From NCBI RefSeq assembly GCF_000499845.2, contig NC_023758.2, positions 24,959,520 to 25,023,519 on the forward strand: DNA of 64,000 nucleotides. Direction: 5' to 3'. Below are positions 1-10,749 of the stretch, piece after piece. The notes beneath the pieces are model-generated. The model saw nothing but the letters and a program-made list of their open reading frames with translations, made no database searches and had not been told where the DNA came from. Source of the DNA: Phaseolus vulgaris (lineage: Eukaryota > Streptophyta > Magnoliopsida > Fabales > Fabaceae). Positions within the stretch are counted from its first letter, which is position 1; each line of letters opens with the position of its first letter. The translations under genes and the position numbers were made by a program.

Positions 1-157
1 TGACCCATGCTATGTGCTATTCTCCATTGTTTATATTTCAAGAACCTTTGCGTTGACATTACTGGCACCAGGTTGTAAACACAAAGCATTGGAAGAACTC
101 AATCGCCTTATGAAGACTGTAGGAGTAAGCTCCTGTGAAGTGATATTGTCTCTATAA
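1..157 (+). other. possible 3'-terminal exon of an upstream gene
   Basis: An open frame on the + strand runs from near the left edge to a TAA at 155-157. It reads a plausible, partly charged peptide ending in KTVGVSSCEVILSL. A possible splice acceptor (TTTCAAG) lies near 45. I do not recognise the family. The next gene (PIG-H) starts about 380 bp downstream on the same strand, so this would be the tail of a head-to-tail neighbour. It could equally be chance or PIG-H leader sequence. In Arabidopsis the gene beyond PIG-H is, from memory, a TFIIB-related factor, but I cannot link it to this short peptide. Confidence 0.22.
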
Positions 158-534
158 CAAAATTATAGTGGAAAGTAAGAATCCATCCTCTCTGTGAGTC
201 TGTTCTCTGTTAAATACACTGACAAATATATTTTCATTTTCTGTTGTTCCCTCTTTTTTCTTTTGTCATCTAAGTTCTAGTGAGTTTTGGTAATCCCATC
301 ACGATTCCTTTTTTTTTTGTTCATTCTTTGTTTTTTGTTTAAAGTTTTGCAGTTTTATTTTATTTTTGATCAGTTATATATGTGTAGTGTAAGTTATTTA
401 ACTTGTATTCATAATCTTCAAAACAATATGGTCACGTTGTTGTGCGCTATTGGAGCTAGCTGCTCCTAACTGCTGTTTGGAATTGATAACTATGAGTGCT
501 GAGCATAAGAAAAACAATTGTTTTTTTTGTCAGG

Positions 535-1971
535 ATGATTGAATTCTCAATAAGCAATGTCAGATATACTTATGTGCATGATCAGAAATATTCCTCTGAA
601 GTTGTTGACATACACCATATAATTTCGAGGAGGAGTAATGCAAAATATTTTTTTGTGTATGCCACAACACTTCTTCTATTAGCATGTGCCTTGTATCTGT
701 ATGTTCAAAAGGTATGTCTTCCAACTTTTTTGTTTTTCAATGACTCAAGGATTTCAAATATTGTGGTTTTTACCTTTACTTCATTACATTTCTTCCATTA
801 ACAGGAAAAATCAATTAGTCTTGTGTATTGCAGCTTTCTTTTTGACATTTTTCTTGTGAAGTCATTACTTGGGAAGCCAATCAAGAAAGGTGAGGACCTT
901 ACTAGCAGGGTTTTGTATTATGAAAGATTAACTATTATTTTTATTTTAACTTGGAATAGAAAATATATTAATTTAATAATGCATGTTTTAATTTTAAAAC
1001 TTTATTTTGTCATTTTCACATTGTTTGTAATTTTGCTTGCAGAATCTGTTGTGATTATGCCGGCTTTTGGAGTACAGCTTGAGACTCATTATGTGAGGTA
1101 ATGCTTTTTTGTAGATTGGTTTTCAGTTAACATTCAACATTAATTAAGAGCTCCTGTAAAGCCTAATGTATAATACATTTTGTTTTGTAAAGGAAATTGT
1201 GCTCTGTAATTGTTATCTTTCAAAGAAAAGGAAACCTTGTGCCAGTTTAGGGCTCTTTTGGTTGTTCATACTTGAAAAACAAATTAGAATGTACTTCTTT
1301 TGATTGTTTCTTATCTGCCATGGATATTTGAATTTTAAATCACATACATATTCATGATGAAAATATCTTAATTCATAGTCTTGTTTTCGCTGACAGATTA
1401 TATCGAACTTGTTTTCTGCTCGTTTAACTAGTATCTTTTATGTCCTTTGTAATGACCATTGTAACCCAAGCATGGTTTTTCCATATTCAATACACTTAAA
1501 TACTTATTTTTCCTTTGGATACTTTGCTGTAGTGGAAAAGTCGTGCGATATTTCGTTCCCATTGACAAGATTCTGAAACCGGTTCTAGTAGAATGTCTGA
1601 CTCCAGTGACTTGTTATTGGACTCTTTCAATGATTATTCGTGGGGAATCAGAAATGGTGTTAGTTTTCAAGGTGAGTTGCTTTCCATCTAACTAGTTTTC
1701 AGGTTCTCAAATTTTTTCACTATTAAAGATGGAAGGACTACTGCTTGATTTTTGAGAACTAAAACCATAAGAAGAATTAATAGCTTAAGAATTCATTTAA
1801 CTTGGGCATCATTTTGACGGTTTTTATGAGGTCTTTTTACCCACTAAAGAAGGATTTTTAAATCTGTTTTGCTAGAACTTACGCCCTCCAGTGAAAATAT
1901 TGGTCCATGTCTGGAAGGCTCTGTGTGCTGCAACTGGTAGTAAAGAAGAGACTTGTGCTCATGCAGAATGA
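535..1971 (+). CDS. PIGH: GPI-GlcNAc transferase subunit H (PIG-H/GPI15 family), five exons
   Basis: Subunit of the ER enzyme complex that transfers GlcNAc to phosphatidylinositol, the first step of GPI-anchor synthesis (family knowledge). Exons 535-711, 805-889, 1043-1097, 1533-1671 and 1876-1971 join in phase across GT-AG introns and give 183 residues, close to plant PIG-H length. Two hydrophobic stretches (about residues 36-57 and 62-80) precede the PIG-H domain. Recognisable blocks are VVIMPAFGVQLETHYV, then FVPIDKILKPVLVE and, in the last exons, LRPPVKILVHVWKAL. The ATG at 535 lies just behind a possible acceptor (TTTGTCAG, 526-533), so a 5'-UTR intron or a slightly longer N-terminus is possible. 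The gene is tail-to-tail with MLH3, the pair being separated here by a retrotransposon. The domain has no visible lesion. Confidence 0.9.
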
Positions 1972-3184
1972 ATAATTGACTCTGCTTTGGTTTTTATACT
2001 GGTTCTTATACCCCATCAATTTAGGCTTGTGTTTGAATGAGTGTTCTGTCACATTGAATGCCAATTCTGTAGGAGAGAAGATTAGGTTCATCATTCATTG
2101 ATCCTTCACTATTTTTTTTTCCTTAACCAATAAATAAATAATAATCTATACATTAAAAACACATAATAAAGCAACCTAGAAATATATTTAAATGATATTT
2201 TAAGTTTGACTAACACGCAGCTATTATCATTTTTGTAAATTTTATCATCCAATTTTTTCATACATTTGATCATCATATTTTTGTTTTAATATTTCACACA
2301 TTCGGCTGCTCTATTAATTTCTAGCTGTCCATGTCATTAATAATAGAATAAAAATAATAAACGACATTGGAACAATTTCAATTTACAAAGAGAGAAGTAT
2401 TAACGTCATTTCAGTTTTTCACCTTTTTTTATTAGTTAGTACATTGTTATATATTTAACTAGTTAGTAATCCCGTATATACGGAATGATTATATTTTTAT
2501 GCATATGATTGTATTTGTTTATACATTTTATTGTTGGTGAAATATGAAAAATGAATTTTTTTTTGTAAAATGTGAAAAAAATATCAAATAGTAAGATTCG
2601 TGAAATGATGATTATTAAATAGAAATCATGTAATTAAGTCTTTAAATTTACAATTACAAAGTTCCGTCAAGATTTTTTTAAAATTCAATATTAGAAATAT
2701 ATACAATTATAGATGAAATGGGTTGGTGGGAATTTTGTGCTGCGTTCACATATACTTAATTGAGAATCTCGATGTACAATATCAGGTAATGTTATATGTT
2801 TCATAAAATTAGACATTCAACGAATTGCACAAGGAACTAATCAAGTTAGAATGGATGAAATAAATTATTAGTTTTTTTTATTCAGAAATAATCAGTTTGA
2901 AATTGAGTAACATCACTACCAGATTTGAACTATTTTTTAGTCATTTTCATTTTTAAAATTTTAAAATAAACAAGAATTCATTTGAGGTCAATGTGTAAAT
3001 TATTTTTATTTACTTGTAAATTATTTTTATTTACCTATTATTTTTTTTATTTTTTTTTATAAGAGATGCATTTGATCGTTAACTTGTTTTTCACATAATT
3101 TTATATTAACTATTGCTTAAGCTAGCCATGTATAGAATACATTTTTATTTCATATCACTAAATTATATTAGAAGTAAAATCTGA
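1972..3184. other. AT-rich intergenic DNA
   Basis: This is the 3' flank of PIG-H followed by about 1 kb of very AT-rich sequence with T-runs. A perfect 12-bp palindrome CCGTATATACGG lies near 2473. I see no gene, and no LTR that would serve as the 5' LTR of the gypsy element that follows. Confidence 0.6.
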
Positions 3185-3189
3185 TATGT

Positions 3190-4400
3190 GGGATGATAAG
3201 GAAGCCAAGGCTGAGCAGGAGAGGCTACAAGCGAAAGTCTGAGCTGAGCAAGAGCTTATGTAGGATCACCTGGTGGTAGAAATTAAGGCCTATCGAGTAG
3301 CTATGGAGGAGAACGCGCAAACCAATGAGGAGTTGTGCAAAACCAATGAGGAATTATGCAAGAGTCTGCACCATCGTGCCCAACGTTCAACCAAGAAACG
3401 ATCTCTAAACTTGCCAGCGAGAGATAGTCTCAAACTTCGAAGGAAATCATAAATGAGCCCGTGCCAGCTCATTACATCACGCCCAAGATCGTCTTTTTCA
3501 CAGGGATAGAAGACCATGAAAATCATCTAACGGTATTCAATGCTCAGATGATTATTTATGAAGGAACAAATGTCATCCAATGTAAAGTGTTCATGGACAC
3601 TTTTACAGGTACAACCCTACAATGGTTCAGCAGGATCCCTGATGGTTAGATCATCTTTTTCTCTCAGTTTTTTCAGGATGTTTAGAGAGCAGTTCTCCGT
3701 CAACAAGGTCAAACTCCCGAGGATGTATGACCTTTTTGGCATGAGATAATAAAGGGAGGGAGATCTGTTGAAGGATTACCTAAATAGGTTCAGTGCGTTT
3801 ATGGTAAGACTTCAAACGCATGATGAAGATATGATGATCACGACTTTTGAGCAAGAGATTGTGGTGGTACCATTTAACGACTTGTTAATAAGAAATCCAA
3901 TAGACATTTTTCAAGGTATGAGAACGAGTTCTCACCCACATTGAAGCAGAGGAGACCGTGGTCAGAAAGAACAACAACTCGCATTTAAGGCAACCTAGGC
4001 CTAAGGAAAGCAGCTGAGCCCGACCCTTGCGAGTCAATGAAACCTCAGTTGAGAAAAGAACGAACTCGAGGTACATGTCATATATAGCCAAGAGAGACGA
4101 GCCCAAGACATGCCAGGGAAGAGTCAACAACTCAACCCAAATTTTGAGTGTCCTACAAAGAATTGTTGAGCATGCCAGGGGTAACAGACAAGCTCGAGTT
4201 TCCCCAGAAGACAGATCGGAATCTGGGATCACGAAGAGATGCATGGTGTGAGTTCCACAAAGCATTTGGGCATAATGTCGAGCGATGCATAGCTTTGGAC
4301 CACCAACTGGCTAGCTTGGTGAAGGAGGGGTTCCTGAAGGAGTATCTTGAGGCTGACCAGGAAGAGCGAAAAGGAGAGGTCATTCTCAGGGACCAAGCAC
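3190..4400 (+). pseudogene. gypsy gag remnant
   Basis: Broken frames encode a helical N-terminal part with a small duplication (TNEELCK twice, near 3315-3360) and the retrotransposon gag core (GIEDHENHLTVFNAQM near 3503; then FMDTFTGTTLQWF). Further on is a zinc-knuckle-like segment CEFHKAFGHNVERC (near 4250). Several stop codons and at least two frameshifts separate these pieces. Gag would form the capsid of the particle. The order gag then protease, and the downstream pol, support the call. Confidence 0.75.
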
Positions 4401-4559
4401 ATGAGACACCGATCTATGAAAACTTGAATACCATTTTAGGAGGATTTTCGAGAGGAGGAAACTTTGCTTCCAAATGTAAACAATATGCGCAATCATTGAT
4501 GTCCCTGGAGGCGAGGAAACCTGATCATCCACCAGAGCCCACTCTCTGCTTCACGAGCT

Positions 4560-5320
4560 CCAACCTGGAAGACGTGGTTCCTCACGAGGATGATCCAGTG
4601 ATGATATCGGTTGTCACCGTAGGAAGGAAGGTGCACAAAGTCTTGATTGATCAAGAAAGCTCGACTGATGTGATGTTCTAGGGAACATTCACTAGCTTGC
4701 AGTTGTCCCCCGACCAGTTGAGGCCATACAATGGGTGCTTGGTCGGATTCGTAGGAGATTAGGTGGAAATACGAGAGTATGTTGAGCTAAGGACGTCCTT
4801 CTCTGACAACATCGGGACCAAGACGATTACCATCAGGTACATCGTTGTTAACGCATTCTCTGCTTACAATTTGCTTTTGGGGCGACCTTTCCTAAACAGG
4901 TTAGGTGCAATAGTCTCAACGGTCCACATGGAGATGAAGTTGCCTTCTCTTGAGGGAGAAGTGATTATCATAAAGTGTGATCAAAAGACAACACAAAAAT
5001 GTTACGAGAGTAGCCTGAAGAATAAAAAAGGAACTTACGCAATCACTGTTCAGGCAGGAGAGCCAAAATGGTTTGTGGAGGCCGAAGCCGTCAATGAGAG
5101 GCAATCTGGACCTACTGGAGAGGTCCAGGAAAGGGAGATAAAAGGGAAGAAGTTCAAGCTTGGCACCTCGTTGTGCAAGGAGCTAAAGGATAAGATAGCC
5201 AATGTAATATTAGAGAATATGAATGCTTTCGCATGGTCATCCGCGGACATGCCCAGGATAAACCCAAACTTCCTATGTCGTCGACTTACCATGGATGAGA
5301 GAGTCAAGTTCGTGGTCTAG
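4560..5320 (+). pseudogene. gypsy aspartic protease and pol linker remnant
   Basis: The protease active-site region reads VLIDQESSTDVMF near 4641-4679. The plant gypsy consensus here is DQGSS, so the glycine of the catalytic motif is replaced by glutamate. A TAG follows at once (4679-4681). The C-terminal half of the protease (YNLLLGRPFLNRLGA, near 4864) and the pol linker (AFAWSSADMP, near 5226) are readable in the next frame, up to a TAG at 5318-5320. Confidence 0.7.
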
Positions 5321-5934
5321 AGGAGAAGGAAGTTCAACAAGGATAAGCGCTTCGTCATCCGAGAGGAAACTCGAAAGCTGTTGGTTGTTGGCCACGTAAG
5401 GGAGATCCAATACCCGGAGTGGCTGACAAACATTGTGTTGATAAAGAAGGCCAACGAAAAGTGGAGGATGTGTGTCAACTTCACTAACCTAAACAAGGCT
5501 TGTCCCAAGGATTCGTACCCGCTACCGAGCATAGACTCCTTGGTGGACAACGCCTCGGGTTGTCGGTTGTTAAGCTTCCTGGATGTGTTTTTGGGATACA
5601 ACCAGATTTGTATGCACCCGAAAGACGAGATTAAGACAACCTTTATGGTCAAGTTGACCGCTACTGCTACAAGGTCATGCCCTTTGGTCTTAAAAACGTT
5701 GACATTACCTATCAAAGGTTGATGGACCGAATCCTCGCCTCGATGCTTGGGTGAAACGTACAGGCATATGTAGATGACATGGTCGTCACGTCAGAAGAGA
5801 AGGACCAACATATTGCCAACCTGAAAGAGCTATTAAGAACAATAACAAAGTACAATTTGAAGATTAATCCAAATAGGTGTGTATTTGGGGTGAAAGCTGG
5901 GAAGTTCCTTGGTTTCTTGCTAACTGAAAGGGAC

Positions 5935-5939
5935 ATAGA
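5935..5939. repeat. target site duplication ATAGA, left copy
   Basis: ATAGA directly before the LTR. The identical copy is at 8143-8147. Removing the insertion and one copy restores the gypsy RT reading frame at this point. Confidence 0.85.
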
Positions 5940-6221
5940 TGATGGAAAAACGCACGCGGAAACAACACACATAATCACAAATCAACTGTAGAAAAATAAA
6001 CGACACAAGATTTAACGTGGTTCGGTCGCCAACTGCAACCTACATCCACACGGGCAACTATTAGGTTTTCATTATATCCTGTTGCACACCAATTACAAGT
6101 ACAATAATCTCTTTAAATAGAGATAAATAGAGATAATAAAGGGACCCAATAATTAAGCCCACTCACTAAAACATGGTGTCTACTCAGCCCAACTCAATTG
6201 GTCCTGGCTTCATACCCAACA
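5940..6221 (-). repeat. copia LTR (3' LTR in element orientation)
   Basis: A 282-bp LTR with TG...CA ends. It matches 7869-8142 nearly throughout and has one extra 10-bp piece (duplicated ATAAATAGAG near 6120-6135). The sequence next to it at 6222-6235, read on the - strand, is AGTGGGAGAT, a fitting polypurine tract. Confidence 0.9.
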
Positions 6222-6375
6222 ATCTCCCACTTGAAGTCACGGAACAATGTTCACCTGCGCTCCAACTATGTACATGGTGTCTTGTCAGCCCAATCTAATT
6301 GGTCTTGACTTCATACCCAACAATCTCCCACTTAAAGTCACGGAACAATGTTCACCTGCGCTTCAACTGTGTACA
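6172..6375. repeat. 101-bp tandem duplication across LTR/polypurine border
   Basis: ATCTCCCACTTGAAGTCACG after the LTR end (6222) recurs at 6323 with one change. A second copy of the last ~50 bp of the LTR (GGTGTCTTGTCAGCCC... to CCCAACA, 6274-6322) lies between them. The LTR tail plus adjacent leader was therefore duplicated in tandem. Confidence 0.75.
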
Positions 6376-6496
6376 TGTACTTCTGTAATCTGTCGACGGA
6401 ACTCAATGTTCCACATCTAGTTGCCACCAACCTTCTTAATCATTTTGAAGACTTCGTTAAAACTCCCCTGAGTCTCAACACGTCAGTCACTGACCC

Positions 6497-6735
6497 GTTC
6501 TCTATTCCTACCGACTCCCACTTACAGGAACTGTCGGATCCTGAAACAACCTGAGAACAAACACTCTCTATATACTCGTTCTTTGTTCATACCGACTCCC
6601 ACTTACAGGAACTGCCGGATTCTGGAACAACCTGAGAACAAACACTCTCCATATTCCCGTTCTCTGTTCCTACTGACTCCTACTTACAGGAACTGCCAGA
6701 TCCTGGAACAACCTGAGAACAAACACTCTCCATAT
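6497..6735. repeat. 81-bp tandem repeat, three copies
   Basis: Three head-to-tail copies with period 81 bp (CCGACTCCCA at 6511 and 6592, a variant at 6673). They share ACTTACAGGAACTG and AACAACCTGAGAACAAACAC. Because 81 is a multiple of three, the repeats stay in one frame on the - strand (27 residues each). They occupy the place of the deleted integrase/RT in the copia element. Confidence 0.8.
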
Positions 6736-6993
6736 TCAACAAGAAAATTTCTGGAGAAGTTTCAATCGCTGGAATACTGGTTCTCCTAACCCACTGTCGT
6801 CTAGGAACCTCAGCTGAAGCACAACCCGTGCTCCCACTGCCACAAGTACCTCTGACTGGTCTACCTGAACCTTTCCATGCTCGTTCATCCTGAATCTGAC
6901 ATGTGGCTCTTGGTTTCTCTCTTGTAAAGACAACCCTCTTCTGCGCACGAGATTCTGTGAACCGGACTTTGTTTATCTTCTGAACTAGGATGG

Positions 6994-7330
6994 TCACTCC
7001 CTCAGACACGGTAATCTGACTATATACAACGAACCTCTCTTTCTTTCGCAGGCCATGACAAGATTTCCCTTGACGACCTTCCACTGCTGATTTTCAAACT
7101 TCACTTCATGTCCCTGTTCGTCCAACTGCTTAACAGAAATCAAACTTTTCCTCAAGCTTGGAACAACTCTGACGTCCTTCAAAGTCCAAAAACCAACTGG
7201 TGTCTTCAACACTATGTCACCCATGCCCGTAACATCAAGAGTATGTTGTCCACTAGTCTTACCTTTCCAAAGTCTCCAATAACTAGATTCTGCAATGCTT
7301 CATAATCCATGACCCAGGAATCCACACTGC
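6994..7330 (-). pseudogene. copia protease-end / GAG-pre-integrase remnant
   Basis: The frame 7224-6994 reads GDIVLKTPVGFWTLKDVRVV then SLRKSLISVKQLDEQGHEV, the stretch just upstream of integrase in copia polyproteins. The protease-end segment SWIMKHCRI lies before it near 7300 in another frame. Integrase should follow, but the frame goes instead into Ser/Gly-rich sequence and 81-bp repeats. This marks an internal deletion of pol. Confidence 0.72.
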
Positions 7331-7429
7331 TATCCGCGCAACAGACTAAAAGGTCCTCGTCTGCGAAGTCTTCTGCAATGTTGACTTATTTATCATTAGG
7401 GCATTGATTCCTGAAATGCCCCACCTCCT

Positions 7430-7850
7430 TCAGTTCCAACATGTTACACTTGAGCAATCCCGAGTCTTTGACTGACTCTTTCTTTTGTTCTTGCTCCCAC
7501 TATCTCTGATATTTCTCTCCTCTGATGACATATAGCGATTCACTAGATAATTCCCCAGAACTCCTTCTTTGGACATCCTCGCCAAGAATGAGATCACGAA
7601 TCTTCTCAAAAGTGAATCAATCAGATCCGCTGAACTGGTAACTACTGTAACTGTTCTGGACCAACTATCAGGCAAAGACAATAACAGTAGTAAAGCTTGA
7701 ACTTCATCATCGAACTTAATGCCCACTGACGTAAGTCTGGCTAAAATCATATTGATGTGCTCAGTAACTAAACTCGCAAATGCTACAGCCGCAATTTTCA
7801 CATCTCGTCGATTAATTTCTGCTGATCGGATCTCTAGTGTGTAAACGAAC
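7430..7850 (-). pseudogene. copia gag remnant
   Basis: Reads a UBN2-type copia gag on the - strand, with IKFDDEVQALLLLLSLPDSW near 7700 and a basic Lys/Ser-rich tail near 7460-7510. A degenerate CCHC zinc knuckle follows near 7400-7440 (CWN then GI.GIN), broken by a stop and a frameshift. The open frame runs back into the LTR, but the gag-like part starts after the primer-binding site. The usual gag N-terminus is missing. Confidence 0.75.
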
Positions 7851-7866
7851 CAAGGCTCTGATACCA
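7850..7866 (-). other. primer-binding site, initiator tRNA-Met type
   Basis: On the - strand the bases just inside the 5' LTR read TGGTATCAGAGCCTTGG. This is the standard plant copia primer-binding site complementary to the 3' end of initiator tRNA-Met (family knowledge). It fixes the element orientation. Confidence 0.88.
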
Positions 7867-7868
7867 CT

Positions 7869-8142
7869 TGATGGGAAAAAACGCACGCGGAAACAACACA
7901 CATAATCACAAATCAACTGCAAAAAAATAAACGACACAAGATTTAACGTGGTTCTGTCGCCAACTGCAACCTACTTCCACACGGGCAACTATTAGGTTTT
8001 CATTATATCCTGTTGCACACCAATTACAAGTACAATAATCTCTTTAAATAGAGATAATAAAGGGACCCAATAATAAAGCCCACTCACTAAAACATGGTGT
8101 CTACTCAGCCCAACCCAATTGGTCCTGGCTTCATACCCAACA
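7869..8142 (-). repeat. copia LTR (5' LTR in element orientation)
   Basis: A 274-bp LTR beginning TGATGGG and ending CCCAACA on the + strand. It is the partner of 5940-6221. The primer-binding site lies just inside it. Confidence 0.9.
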
Positions 8143-8460
8143 ATAGAGACTAACCCCGACAAATGCACTGCAATCATAAGAATGAAGAGCCCGACCAATG
8201 TGAAAAAGGTCCAGTAGTTAACTGGGTGCATCGTCGTCCTGTCTCGCTTCTTGTCAGCCAGTGGCAATAAATGGTATCCTTATTTTCAATGCCGTAAGAA
8301 GAACAACCGTTTTGTATAGACCAAAGAATGCGAGGAAGCTCACCAAGTTGAAAGAGTTATTGGTCAGTCCCCCCGTTCTTGGTAAGCCAGTCCCAGGTAC
8401 CCTTATTCGTCTTTATTTTAATCGGACTGCTCGATCATTTTGCAATATTAAAATAAGGTC

Positions 8461-9250
8461 CAAAAGCTAATCAACTTTGTGAGTAAGATACTGCAGGGAC
8501 CGGAAACTCAGTATCAGGTTATCGAGAAAGTTGCCTTAGTTGTGGTGTTTACAACTCGGCAACTTTGCCACTACTTTCAAAGCTTCACCGTGATTGTGAT
8601 GACCGATCTACCCATTTGCAAGGTCCTTCAAAAGCCTGATATAGTAGGTCGGATGGTCCGTTAGGCGGTGGAGTTATTTGAGTTTGACATACATTATGAA
8701 CCTAAAGCGTCGATCAAGGGTCAAGTATTTGTTGAATTCATGGTAGAACTTTCATCTGATGACACCCAACTCAATCCCAATGATTTTCAATGGGTTCTTT
8801 CGGTAGATGGATCCTCCAATCAGCATTGGAGTGGGGCTGATGTCATTTTAGAGGGACCAAACGGGTTGTTGATCGAGCAAGCCCTGAGGTTCGCGTTCAA
8901 GGCGAGTAACAATCAAGCTGAGTATGAAGCCTTGATAGCAATGATGTTACTAGCCAAGGAGTTGGGAGCTTGGAGTTTGTTGGTGAAGAGTGACTCGTTA
9001 CTTGTCACTGGGCACGTCACGGGTGAGTATTAGGCCAAGGATCTGCAACTAGCCTCATATCTAAGGTATGTAACGATCTTGAAAGCAGCCTTCTCTGTGT
9101 TTGACCTCGTTCACGTTCCCAGAGAACAAAACTCTCGAGCAGACTTGTTGTCTAAGTTGACTAGTTCAGGGAAGGAAGGTTGGCAGAGGTCAGTAATTTA
9201 GAAGACATTGAAGTCGCCTAGGATAGCTGAAGAAGGACCAACCGAGGTCA
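8461..9250 (+). pseudogene. gypsy RNase H domains (native remnant plus second RNase H)
   Basis: A native-type RNase H tail (PETQYQVIEKVALVVV near 8500, then VRQAVELFEFDIHY) precedes a second, better conserved RNase H. The latter shows SVDGSSN near 8801, NQAEYEAL near 8911 and KSDSLLV near 8986, which keep the D, E and D catalytic residues. Stops occur at 8662 (TAG) and 9031 (TAG). Two successive RNase H modules fit the Tat lineage, whose members carry an extra archaeal-type RNase H (family knowledge). Confidence 0.7.
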
Positions 9251-9499
9251 GCCTCGTGGAGGTCCTGGGGATCAGCTCAAGAAAAGAAAGAAGGCATCGG
9301 TTGATGACTTAGGAGACCTTGAAAGTCCCAAGGATAACTACCTACGGGTTGTTGGGAGATGAGTTTCTTGAGGTTTTGCAGGCCGACACCATAAGAGACT
9401 TGGATAGCATCTTACTAGTGTTACCTAGTTGATGAGCTACTTCCTGCCGAGCCTACTAGGTTAAAATGGGTAAGAGGAATGTAGGAAGGTATACCTTAA

Positions 9500-10575
9500 T
9501 AAATGATCAACTTTTTCGTCATAACTATACCCACCAAATCCTCAAGCAGAGACATGGTCGAGCTCCATGAAGGTATTTGCGATAATCATATCGGAGGACA
9601 AGCTCTCTCGTTGAAGGTCATCCGAATTGGGTATTACTGGCTGACCATGAAAGAGTATTGCGTAAAGTATGCCCAATGCTGTGAACGATGTCAAAAGCAC
9701 GTTGATTGGTGCCACACACCAACCGAGGAGCTGAGGTCCATTTATAGCCATTGGCCCTTCCATACATGAAGAATAAACATTCTAGGTCCTTTCCCTTTGA
9801 CGATACGTCAGATACTCATTGTGGCCATTGAATACTTCACCAAGTGGGTTGAAGCTAAACCAGTTGCACAGATAACTGCTCACAAGGTGCAACATTTTGT
9901 GTGAAAGAACATTGTGTGTTGTTTTTGGATCCTGAGACACCTAGTTTTCGACAATGGAATCCAATTTGCTAGTCAATACTTGGGTAAGCTATGTTCGGAG
10001 CTCGGGATAAAGAAGATATTCGCCTCGGTGAAACACCCTGAGACAAATGGTCAAGTTGAATTAGCTAACAGAGAACTGTTGAGAGGGTTGAATAGGAGGT
10101 TGGAGAAGGAAAACATAACTTGGTCAGAGGAAGTTCCCATAATTTTGTGGGCCTATCACACCACCCCTCAGTCAACAACTAAAGAGACGCCCTTCAGTTT
10201 GGTGTATGGGACAGACGCCATGATACCAGTAGAGATATAAGAGAGCTCCCCTCAATTCCAAAGCTTCGTTGTTGAGGAATTTAACAAAGGAAGGAAGGTG
10301 AACATGAACTTGTTGGATGAGGTGCGTGAACATGCCTGTATTAACTCAGAGGCTTTAAAGAGAAGGGTAGAATTTAGAAAAAATACCAAGACGATACCTC
10401 GACAGTTCAAGGTTGTTGACTTGGTAATACGAAAGGCACATCCCTACCAGTTAGAAAACAAATTATCTTCAAAGTGGATTGGCCCGTTTCGCGTAGTTGA
10501 AGTTCTCAAAAATGGAGCGTATAGGCGGGAAACCTGGAGGGGGGAGCCATTTCTTGAACGTGAAACATGACAAAC
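9500..10575 (+). pseudogene. gypsy integrase remnant
   Basis: The HHCC zinc-binding region is visible (HEGICDNHIGG near 9562; CCERCQKH near 9679). In the catalytic core the first aspartate of the usual DILGPFP motif is asparagine (INILGPFPL near 9774). The second aspartate (VFDNGIQFAS near 9940) and the glutamate (NGQVELANRE near 10046) are kept. TGA codons near 9766 and 9903 and a TAA at 10238-10240 break the frame. The C-terminal part (KWIGPFRVVEVLKNGAY, near 10473) follows. No chromodomain is seen. Confidence 0.78.
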
Positions 10576-10749
10576 CTCAAACTTTATTTGAGTTATGATA
10601 TTTTGTTTTAATGCTTTCTTTTTTAACAATGCGATGATTAAGGTGATGCTCTTTTTCCTTGAAGGTTTTTTTTAATGAGGTCACCTAGTGATAAATTTAT
10701 TCTTGAAAGATGGTGCATTAGTTTTGTTGATTTATTTAAGTTAGCACAT

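Larger units (their letters stand above)
5940..8142 (-). mobile_element. nested non-autonomous Ty1/copia LTR element
   Basis: The element starts TGATGG and ends CCCAACA on the + strand. It is bounded by two LTRs of 282 and 274 bp and flanked by a perfect 5-bp duplication ATAGA (5935-5939 and 8143-8147). Coding remnants, PBS and polypurine tract show that it runs on the - strand. Only gag, a zinc knuckle and the GAG-pre-integrase part are present. Integrase, RT and RNase H are missing, so it depended on another copia element for movement. The LTRs differ by about 6 substitutions and a few small indels (about 98% identity by eye), so the insertion is much younger than the gypsy host. Confidence 0.9.
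5321..8460 (+). pseudogene. gypsy reverse transcriptase remnant, split by nested insertion
   Basis: Recognisable RT blocks are WRMCVNFTNLNKACPKDSYP (near 5463), LSFLDVFLGYNQICMHP (near 5572) and the catalytic box YVDD (5768-5779). A frameshift near 5655 and a TGA at about 5752 break the frame before the box. The coding sequence stops at 5939, where a copia element is inserted. It resumes at 8143 with TNPDKC and SRFLSASGNKWYPYFQC, exactly the region that follows in intact elements. Residual catalytic residues are present, but the gene cannot be expressed as one protein. Confidence 0.8.

Noticed and set aside
1879..2094. A 71-residue open frame on the - strand.
   Set aside because: It is antisense to the last PIG-H exon and its 3' flank, with no independent support.
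2461..2500. Short CCGTATATACGG palindrome as a transposon end.
   Set aside because: No partner end, duplication or coding region was found nearby.
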